Part shown: positions 7,321-12,420 of the stretch, one piece after another
How positions within the stretch are numbered: the first letter of the stretch is position 1
How the letters are laid out: every line of letters begins with the position of its first letter
Assembly: GCA_045585955.1 (NCBI GenBank)
Contig: JAZMZK010000030.1
Span: forward strand, 1-12,420
From: SIG78 sp045585955
GTDB taxonomy: Bacteria; Verrucomicrobiota; Lentisphaeria; Victivallales; Victivallaceae
Length of the DNA: 12,420 nt
Direction of reading: 5' to 3'
Notes under the pieces: model-generated
Told to the model about the DNA's origin: nothing
The model's input: only the letters and a program-made list of their open reading frames with translations
Database searches by the model: none
Made by a program: the position numbers and the translations under genes

Positions 7321-8001
7321 TTATTTATTGATTTTAAAATCGTAGAACCGGTTTACGCCTTCGCAAGCGATGATCCCGGCATAAAATTCTTTGGGGAACT
7401 GGTCGTCGATAAATCCGAACTCATGACCGCCGCAGCTGACCACCCACACCGGGCCGCGATTGGAATTATAGACCGTAACTTTAAGCTCGTATTTGGTGTT
7501 GGGTTTGAAATCTGCCTTGAGGAATGCTGCCTTTTTCCAAATCTGCTTGCCGTTGACGAACCAGTGCCGCCAGACATTGATCCCCTGATCGAACAGCACA
7601 ACTTCGTAATGGGTGCGGAATTCCGGGAAGCCTTTTTTGCTGACGCCGGGCTTTTCGGCAATCACAATACTGGGGGCCATACGGTAGTCAAAACTCATAG
7701 TGGAGCTGATAACGGCTTTGCCTTTAATGGGATTTTTCCAGATCATGGCGGCGTAAGTTTCGGGAGCCCGCTTGCTGAGCATTTCTTTGGGCGTGGCATC
7801 TTTGGGGCAGACATTGACGATGTGGCCGTTTTCCTGCCGGAAAGTATTCACATTTTCCCAGCGGGAACTTTTTACCTCCATAAAGTCAGCTTTGTTCCAT
7901 TTGCCGGATTGAAATTCGCATTTAAAAACATCCTTTGCCGCAGCGGCAATGCTCAAAAAAGCCGCCAGCACCAAAAACGAAGATTTGACCTTGTTTATCA
8001 T
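7321..8001 (-). CDS. Secreted concanavalin-like/LamG-type protein, function unknown
   Basis: The 226-residue protein has an N-terminal signal peptide (MINKVKSS, hydrophobic 9-20, likely cleavage after the Ala run at 19-22). The mature part alternates short hydrophobic strands. Its C-terminal half, KYELKVTV (170-177), VWVVSCGGHEF (185-195), FYAGIIACEGVNRFYDFKI (206-224), resembles the closing strands of LamG/DUF1080-type jelly rolls, where such domains bind or cleave glycans. No catalytic residues can be assigned. The ribosome site AAGGAGC lies before the ATG. It lies between the deacetylase-like gene (19 nt upstream) and the larger secreted protein (21 nt downstream), so co-transcription is very likely. 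I assign no specific function. Confidence 0.75.
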   Translation of the reverse strand: MINKVKSSFLVLAAFLSIAAAAKDVFKCEFQSGKWNKADFMEVKSSRWENVNTFRQENGHIVNVCPKDATPKEMLSKRAPETYAAMIWKNPIKGKAVISSTMSFDYRMAPSIVIAEKPGVSKKGFPEFRTHYEVVLFDQGINVWRHWFVNGKQIWKKAAFLKADFKPNTKYELKVTVYNSNRGPVWVVSCGGHEFGFIDDQFPKEFYAGIIACEGVNRFYDFKINK

Positions 8002-8020
8002 AATAAACGCTCCTTTTTAT

Positions 8021-8833
8021 TTAGTGAAAAAACTTGCTTTTACGCATTACAAACTTCAAATCTTCAAAGTCATAAGTATCACTCCACCAGGTGGGGTGCT
8101 GTAAGAATATGACTACATCGCCTGGTTTTGCCGCCCGCAAACCGGCAGCAAATTCGTCGCCGCCGATAAAACGGCTTTCGATAACATAAAAACAGTTCTG
8201 TTCGCCCAGCTCTCGCTTCAACCGGTCAAAGAATGCATAAAGTTCGCCGGATTCCGGCAAGCCGCATTTTTTGATAAGTTCTTCGCTGTAAGCCCCATCG
8301 GGATTTTTCACCAAAGCAGCTGAATCGATCCCCGCTTTGAATACCCCGTGACCGAAAGCAAAACGCACCTTGGGGAAAAACTCCCGTACATACTGCATAT
8401 TTGCTTTGAAACTTTCAATCGCCGCCGCCTGATCGCCGTTGCAGATGACCATATCTTCGTGCTGATACTGTATTTCGCCGCCCAGCTCGCAGATTTTATA
8501 CAAATCATCCCGCCAGGTGGGTTCGATCAACGATACCAGACGGATGTTGTAAGTGGTGTGAAAGCCGAACTCGTGTTCCATTTCCGCCATGCGGCGGGCA
8601 AGAAAGTTGTCGCTGGGCCGTTCAATATCGTGCAGCCAGATCACCCGCACCTTGTCGGGCAAAACCAGTTCGTTTTTAAAATAAAGATCGTAGGCTTCGG
8701 AAACATTCACCGGAGCGTAACGCTCTTTGCTGATCTCCGCTAAAATCTTGGCATACTCTTTGGCATTAAGATCATGTTTGACATGAGAATAATGCTCAAA
8801 CCCCAAATCAATAGGAATATATCGCTTGCTCAT
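8021..8833 (-). CDS. Divergent polysaccharide-deacetylase-like protein (putative)
   Basis: The 270-residue protein has no signal peptide. Several stretches match what divergent NodB-type deacetylases show. WLHDIERP (66-73) resembles the metal-site Asp/His motif, followed by FGFHTTYNI (89-97). GGEIQYQHED (118-127) recalls the GxEIGxHxE motif, FAFGHG (158-163) follows, and VIFLQHPTWW (241-250) recalls the C-terminal LHPxxW strand. This suggests a metal-dependent sugar deacetylase or a related beta/alpha-barrel acting in the cytosol on a precursor. The assignment is by motif resemblance only. The ATG at 8833 has a GGGAGAG ribosome site; the TTG at 8848 overlaps that site and is rejected. It is the first gene of the three-gene unit, with its own promoter candidate. 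Confidence 0.6.
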   Translation of the reverse strand: MSKRYIPIDLGFEHYSHVKHDLNAKEYAKILAEISKERYAPVNVSEAYDLYFKNELVLPDKVRVIWLHDIERPSDNFLARRMAEMEHEFGFHTTYNIRLVSLIEPTWRDDLYKICELGGEIQYQHEDMVICNGDQAAAIESFKANMQYVREFFPKVRFAFGHGVFKAGIDSAALVKNPDGAYSEELIKKCGLPESGELYAFFDRLKRELGEQNCFYVIESRFIGGDEFAAGLRAAKPGDVVIFLQHPTWWSDTYDFEDLKFVMRKSKFFH

Positions 8834-8865
8834 AAATATCTCTCCCAAATATAAAAATCTTGGTT

Positions 8866-8893
8866 AATATACACCATTTATACTGCATTGCAA
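8866..8893 (-). promoter_or_regulatory. Sigma70-type promoter candidate for the three-gene unit
   Basis: On the minus strand TTGCAA (8888-8893), a 16-nt spacer and TATATT (8866-8871) give a plausible -35/-10 pair. The -10 matches consensus at five of six bases. It starts 7 nt after the gspK stop and leaves a leader of about 25 nt before the ATG at 8833. It implies that the unit can be expressed apart from the gsp operon, although no terminator separates them. Confidence 0.5.
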
Positions 8894-8900
8894 GCTTTTT

Positions 8901-9890
8901 TCAGTAAATAAGCCAGTCGTAGAAAGTTACAGTCTTGCCTTCGCTGCCGGTCATTCCCGGATCGTTGAAAGTTGCATCCATTCTCACTGATCCGGCGCTG
9001 CCCCCGGCGGCGTTTTCTATCGTTACCCGGTAGCAGCCGGAGTTGGTTATGGAAAAGTAATTTTTCAAGGTTGCCAGCAAAAGCTGGTCGAACTCGTCTG
9101 CCAGTACTGTCGGCTCCTGTTTATATGCCTTGATGGTTTTCAAAGTTTCCATAGCGTCTTCGTGGCTTAAATTGGCGTAATTGGTCAACAGCGCATAATT
9201 TGCTTGAAACAAATCCGGTTTACTGCGGCGGTTGCCTGATAAGGTCAATGGGTTGAGCAAGGTCATTCTGCCGTTGCGGTCGGGGGGGAAGAACTTCACT
9301 CCATCGGGTATATACCAGAGTTCTTCCCGGAACTGCAATGCTTTATTCCGGGGCAGCGGGGTATTTTCTTCCAACTCCTCGTATTCTTCAACTTCCATGC
9401 CGTCTTCGCCCACTAAATCGTTGCTGTCCACATAATCAGCAAAACGGGTACGGAAAATCGTTACTGCTTCGCTCAAATCTTCTTCGTTGGTCTGGCGGAT
9501 CCGGGTCAGATTATTCAACGCTGTATTGATATTGCTGCCGCTTACGGAGATGCCCCCTGCCCCGTTTTCTATGCGGTATTTTACTGTTGTACCGTAATAA
9601 TCCAGCTCCCGCAGTCTGCCGTCAGGAATAAACCGTTCTTCTTCGTATTCGCTGTAATCAAAGTTTTCCAGCGAAGTTGTGCGGTATTCGTTGTTGTCGG
9701 CTGCCAGCAGAAAAATTATCCGGTTCATTGCCCCTTCGGCAATGTAGCGGCTGCGCAAAGCATCCGTATCGTTGCGGATACCGTAAGTTGAGAGCTGGGA
9801 ATAAACCACCATGCTCATAACCAGCAAACTTACTGAACTCAACAGAGCCAGAACTGCCACCAAGGCTACACCATCTTCGCTCTTTTTCAT
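8901..9890 (-). CDS. gspK: Type II secretion minor pseudopilin GspK
   Basis: The 329-residue protein has the GspK layout. A short leader MKKSEDG is followed by a hydrophobic helix VALVAVLALLSSVSLLVMSM (8-27), giving a likely prepilin cleavage after Gly7. Position +5 is Ala12, not Glu; GspK is the pseudopilin known for lacking Glu5. Next comes RYIAEGAMNR (48-57), the family's AR.xAEGA block. Then RFADYVDSNDLVGEDG (149-164) resembles the DWxDxD..G region, and LPRNKALQFREELWYIPDG (179-197) the pkN.pl...eL..v.G region. GspK caps the tip of the pseudopilus with GspI and GspJ. It is the last gsp gene, 230 nt after gspJ, unlike the other, abutting genes. The Shine-Dalgarno is weak. Confidence 0.88.
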   Translation of the reverse strand: MKKSEDGVALVAVLALLSSVSLLVMSMVVYSQLSTYGIRNDTDALRSRYIAEGAMNRIIFLLAADNNEYRTTSLENFDYSEYEEERFIPDGRLRELDYYGTTVKYRIENGAGGISVSGSNINTALNNLTRIRQTNEEDLSEAVTIFRTRFADYVDSNDLVGEDGMEVEEYEELEENTPLPRNKALQFREELWYIPDGVKFFPPDRNGRMTLLNPLTLSGNRRSKPDLFQANYALLTNYANLSHEDAMETLKTIKAYKQEPTVLADEFDQLLLATLKNYFSITNSGCYRVTIENAAGGSAGSVRMDATFNDPGMTGSEGKTVTFYDWLIY

Positions 9891-9919
9891 AACGCTTTGT
9901 TTCCAATAAAGGTCGGGAC

Positions 9920-9972
9920 TTGAGGAGGGGAAAAAGACCTTTTGCTGGATCGGTCCTTTTTCCCCTCCTCAA
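9920..9972. other. Long hairpin in the gspJ-gspK gap
   Basis: A 16-bp stem (9920-9935 with 9957-9972) is continued by a one-base bulge (9956) and four more pairs (9936-9939 with 9952-9955), closing a 12-nt loop. On the gsp transcript the 5' arm carries GAGGAGGGG, a Shine-Dalgarno-like string locked in the stem. It ends about 30 nt before the gspK ATG. Together with the repeat next to it this fills the 230-nt gap 9891-10120, in which no gene or convincing promoter was seen. Confidence 0.7.
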
Positions 9973-9985
9973 ACTCCACCCCTTT

Positions 9986-10059
9986 TTTCCAAACCTTTTC
10001 CCGGCATTTATCTATTTGCTTTGCAAACAGATAAATGCCATTCAAGTTTTAAAAAGTTC
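9986..10059. repeat. Palindromic dispersed repeat, copy 2
   Basis: This is the counterpart of the element at 1-73. The shared lead is TTTCCAAACCTTTT, then GGCATTTATCTATTTG and the reverse arm, then CAAGTTTTAAAAAG. Arms at 10003-10019 and 10023-10039 pair over 17 positions with one mismatch (A10014 against C10028), which reads as a G-U wobble on the minus-strand RNA, the gsp transcript. It sits inside the gsp operon between gspJ and gspK. Confidence 0.7.
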
Positions 10060-10120
10060 CAATATAAGAGTTTATCATATAGCTTTTTATTGTCCTACCC
10101 GCACGGGGAACAAAGCGTTT

Positions 10121-10759
10121 TCATAACGCCAACCCCGAAAATGCTGAAAGTCCGGCTGTCCGCCGCAGGTAGGAAAGTTTTTCGCCGTTTTCAAACTCAA
10201 CCGTAAAACCCACTGCCGCCGGCAAGCGATCCAGATATTCATCATCGTCCTGATCCCAGACTTCCAGCCACTCGATTTCGTCTTCATCATCGTAATCGGC
10301 GTAGGTAAAAGTCAAACTTGCCACATTTTCGGCTAAAATCACTGTTTTAACATTGCTTTGTTCGTCCGATTCCAGCCAGGGCAGCAGCGGCGTATCTTTG
10401 TAATCGCATGCCAGAGCGTTGTCGTCGTTCAGATACAATCTGACAAAAATAAATGCCCCTTTGCCATCGCTGTTGGGCAGCCGCATGGCGGTAAAATATA
10501 GTTCATCTTCCATGCCGTCAAAAACCAGATGTTCCTGATTATCGTCGGTTTCGTCTTTCCAGAAAAAGGGTATCGTGTTGCCCATAAGTTCGGCAACTTT
10601 ATCCAGCTTGCGGTTCCGCTCCAGCCGTTCGGAAAGCATAGCGACTTTGTTGTGGCTGCGTTGAAATCCCGCCAGTGCCGCTGCCGATGCTGAACCTATC
10701 AAGGCAAGTACCGCCATAGCGGCAATCAATTCCACCAAAGTAAAAAGCGACTTTTTCAT
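10121..10759 (-). CDS. gspJ: Type II secretion minor pseudopilin GspJ
   Basis: The 212-residue protein has a type IV pilin-like N-terminus: MKKSL then FTLVELIAAMAVLALIGSASA (6-26), with Glu10 as the mature Glu5. The residue before the cleavage point is Leu5, not Gly. The C-terminal half fits GspJ: NVASLTFTYADYDD (145-158), a W..VW pair (164-168), and LPAAVGFTVEFENG (179-192). The protein is very acidic around 155-175. GspJ pairs with GspI and GspK at the pseudopilus tip. The ATG overlaps the gspI stop (ATGA, 4 nt) with GGGAG upstream, so translation is coupled. A 230-nt gap follows before gspK. Confidence 0.88.
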   Translation of the reverse strand: MKKSLFTLVELIAAMAVLALIGSASAAALAGFQRSHNKVAMLSERLERNRKLDKVAELMGNTIPFFWKDETDDNQEHLVFDGMEDELYFTAMRLPNSDGKGAFIFVRLYLNDDNALACDYKDTPLLPWLESDEQSNVKTVILAENVASLTFTYADYDDEDEIEWLEVWDQDDDEYLDRLPAAVGFTVEFENGEKLSYLRRTAGLSAFSGLAL

Positions 10760-11163
10760 TCGTCCATATCTCCCGAATTTTCCCAGTCGATACGGTCGAT
10801 TTTCAATGTATCCACCACCTCCCGGCTGCCGGGAGTTACCAGATCGATTATCAATGTTCTCAACGGTGCCTGATTGGATAAATCATTGAGTTCTTCCGGG
10901 AGATTTTCAGCGGGTTCGTACCGCATTTCCACATCATATACATTGCTTTCAAAGACTTCCGGCGGTATATCCGGCGGATCTTCTTCGGCAAACAGTAAGT
11001 AATACTCCGCCGCCTGACTTAACAAATGTGTCCGCTCCCAGTTGGAATACGCCTTGTCGATCCGGTTCACCGCCGATTGCGAAAGAGCAAAAAACGCCGT
11101 CAGTGCCAATGCCATGATCGCCATTGCAACAATGACTTCCACCAGTGTAAAATGCTTTTTCAC
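10756..11163 (-). CDS. gspI: Type II secretion minor pseudopilin GspI
   Basis: The 135-residue protein has the short prepilin leader MKKH followed by FTLVEVIVAMAIMALALTAFFAL (5-27) with Glu9 as the mature Glu5. His4, not Gly, precedes the cleavage point. Size and the FTLVEVIVAMAIMALAL helix fit GspI, as does its place between gspH and gspJ. A polar segment 31-60 continues the N-terminal helix, then short beta-type strands follow to the C-terminus. The start is a GTG that overlaps the gspH stop (GTGA, 4 nt); the Shine-Dalgarno (AGGGCAG) is weak, so translation probably depends on gspH. It contributes to the GspI-J-K tip complex. Confidence 0.85.
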   Translation of the reverse strand: MKKHFTLVEVIVAMAIMALALTAFFALSQSAVNRIDKAYSNWERTHLLSQAAEYYLLFAEEDPPDIPPEVFESNVYDVEMRYEPAENLPEELNDLSNQAPLRTLIIDLVTPGSREVVDTLKIDRIDWENSGDMDE

Positions 11164-11810
11164 AACACTATCTGCCCTTGTTCGCTATCGGTTTTGACTA
11201 TTTCCACCAAGCCGGTAAAGTCGGATACCGTGATCGTCCGCATGTCGCTGTTGAGCTGAACGGTCAGAGCGTGCGTGAGCCGCGCCGCACCGTTGCGGGT
11301 GAACCGCCACATTTCCAGACTTTCTTCGGTAAACTCCACGCCTTGCATATCGGGCAATTCCACAGTTACGCCCAGTTTTTCGGGGAACTTCCACTCCCGC
11401 ACCGGTTCGTATTCATCATCGGTTGTGGGAGAATCGTCGGAGGCGATTTTGAGCTTCTGCTCGGCTTCCCAATCAGAATCGATAGCATCCAACACCACAT
11501 AGGGCATGTTGCCTTCTTCCACCTCTTCGGCTGGGATTATGGCTTCGCTTTCCCCCATGGGATCAACTTTTTCGATGCGGAAAAGGTTTTCTTCCGGGTA
11601 AAAGACCACCTTGCGGACAATGCCATCACGCATAGTGTCAGTTCTGCCTTTGGCACAGAACACCTGAAAATCCCGCAGCGCTCGCTCAAAAACCGGCATT
11701 TTCCGCTCTCGCCCGATATAAACACCGGAAACGGCAGTCAGCAATATGAGTATGGCTATGACTGCCGCCAGTTCCAGTAATGTAAAATTTTTCCGCTGGA
11801 ACTTACTCAA
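11160..11810 (-). CDS. gspH: Type II secretion minor pseudopilin GspH-like
   Basis: The 216-residue protein carries FTLLELAAVIAILILLTAVSGVYI (9-32) after the leader MSKFQRKN; Glu13 is the mature Glu5 and Asn8 stands at -1. It is somewhat longer than the typical GspH, and its C-terminal part is poorly conserved, so the name rests on the motif plus gene order. The start is a TTG directly after the gspG TAA in the same reading frame, with GAGGA inside the gspG end as ribosome site. No later start would keep the prepilin motif, so TTG is accepted. The stop overlaps the gspI GTG. GspH is the minor pseudopilin thought to link the GspG shaft to the tip. Confidence 0.8.
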   Translation of the reverse strand: MSKFQRKNFTLLELAAVIAILILLTAVSGVYIGRERKMPVFERALRDFQVFCAKGRTDTMRDGIVRKVVFYPEENLFRIEKVDPMGESEAIIPAEEVEEGNMPYVVLDAIDSDWEAEQKLKIASDDSPTTDDEYEPVREWKFPEKLGVTVELPDMQGVEFTEESLEMWRFTRNGAARLTHALTVQLNSDMRTITVSDFTGLVEIVKTDSEQGQIVL

Positions 11811-12254
11811 TTATTCCTCGTCTTTACTGACCCAGTTGGTAATATCGGCATTTTCGCCTTCGCCGCCTTCCACTCCATCGGCACCGTAGCTGGAAAGGTC
11901 AAATTCGCCATGTTCGCCGGGGCAGACATACACATAATCGTTGCCCCAGGGATCCTTGGGCACGGCAGGCTTGATGTATGGACCGTCCCACTTTTCCACA
12001 TCGTTGGTATTTTCCACCAGCACCTGCAACCCGTCGTCGGTTTCCGGGAATTTGCCGGTATCGAGTTTGTAGTCGGTCAACGCCTGTTCCAGAAGTTTGA
12101 TCTGGGTCTTGGCTGTGGTGATGCGGGCACTCTTGATGTGCTTGAAGACCATAGGTGCAGCAAAACTTGTGAGCATGACCAGAATCACGATCACCACCAT
12201 AAGTTCGGTCAAAGTAAAGTTGCTGCGGCGGATTTGTTTACGATAGTTTTTCAT
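11811..12254 (-). CDS. gspG: Type II secretion major pseudopilin GspG
   Basis: The 147-residue protein is the shaft subunit of the type II secretion pseudopilus. The leader MKNYRKQIRRSN ends in Asn12 at -1; the mature part starts FTLTELMVVIVILVML (13-28) with Glu17 as Glu5. The GspG body is well kept: ARITTAKTQIKLLEQAL (43-59), DYKLDTGKFPETDDGLQ (61-77), KDPWGNDYVYVCPGEHG (100-116), and the calcium-loop region SYGADGVEGGEGENADITNW (122-141). The ATG at 12254 has GGAG 9 nt upstream; the TTG at 12290 adds an untypical leader and is not used. It is the first gsp gene in view. Genes for the ATPase, platform and secretin are not in the window. Confidence 0.95.
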   Translation of the reverse strand: MKNYRKQIRRSNFTLTELMVVIVILVMLTSFAAPMVFKHIKSARITTAKTQIKLLEQALTDYKLDTGKFPETDDGLQVLVENTNDVEKWDGPYIKPAVPKDPWGNDYVYVCPGEHGEFDLSSYGADGVEGGEGENADITNWVSKDEE

Positions 12255-12305
12255 ATTTTTATCTCCTTTTTCAGATGTTGTTAATGTCAAATTTTTCTTT
12301 ATTTA

Positions 12306-12331
12306 ATTATACTTAATTATCTGATAATCAA
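12306..12331 (-). promoter_or_regulatory. Promoter candidate upstream of gspG
   Basis: On the minus strand a perfect TATAAT lies at 12306-12311, about 50 nt before the gspG ATG. The best -35-like match is TTGATT (12326-12331), but the spacer is only 14 nt, so the -35 assignment is weak. The surrounding 12255-12420 is AT-rich and shows no gene. It suggests gspGHIJK can start its own transcript here. Confidence 0.4.
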
Positions 12332-12420
12332 TCTGTTATTTGCAAAACTTGCAAAATCCTTTATTTTTTTTTGCATAAAAGGTTATCAAAAGAGCCACTT
12401 TGTGGTAGATTATCCTTGTC

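Noticed and set aside
9658..9972. Open frame of 104 codons overlapping the gspK start in another frame
   Set aside because: It begins at a TTG inside the hairpin, has no family features and overlaps the clear GspK N-terminus.
1..10059. Possibility that the two palindromic repeat copies belong to a CRISPR array
   Set aside because: Only two copies, 10 kb apart, with no spacers of regular length and no cas genes.
12285..12290. Perfect TTGACA (-35) on the minus strand near gspG
   Set aside because: No -10-like sequence lies 15-19 nt downstream; that stretch is the gspG ribosome site.

Overview
The window looks like a chromosomal piece of a Gram-negative bacterium with a type II secretion-like system. 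The best guess is the PVC group, probably Lentisphaerota (Victivallales-like). This rests on pseudopilins whose FTL(V/L/T)E motif lacks the usual preceding glycine, a habit I associate with Lentisphaerota pilin-like proteins, plus small secreted beta-sandwich proteins. The phylum is an inference, not proven here. No rRNA, tRNA, transposase, phage gene or CRISPR array was seen.

Layout. (1) 1-246: non-coding, with copy 1 of a palindromic repeat and hairpins behind a minus-strand acyl-CoA synthetase gene (247-1935). (2) 1936-2100: AT-rich divergent intergenic region. (3) 2101-5770, plus strand: a tight five-gene operon of TatD-family metal hydrolase, NudC NAD(H) pyrophosphatase, thioredoxin reductase TrxB, a 68-residue double-CxxC zinc-ribbon protein, and a PflX-like (COG1313) radical SAM protein. 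The theme is redox and nucleotide housekeeping. (4) 5771-6018: convergent intergenic region with two hairpins, one of them a clear minus-strand terminator. (5) 8893-5974, minus strand: a self-contained unit with a promoter, a divergent polysaccharide-deacetylase-like cytosolic protein, two secreted beta-sandwich proteins and a terminator. None of the three has a confident named function, and this is the best candidate for an undescribed system. (6) 12254-8901, minus strand: gspG-H-I-J-K, the full pseudopilin set of a type II secretion system in canonical order.

The gsp genes are translationally packed: gspG and gspH are separated only by a stop codon in the same frame, and H/I and I/J overlap by 4 nt. 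The exception is a 230-nt gap between gspJ and gspK that holds a long hairpin and repeat copy 2. The first four pseudopilins have the prepilin FTLxE motif with Glu5 but with N, N, H and L at position -1. GspK alone keeps Gly(-1), and it lacks Glu5. The ATPase, platform, secretin and peptidase genes are not in view.
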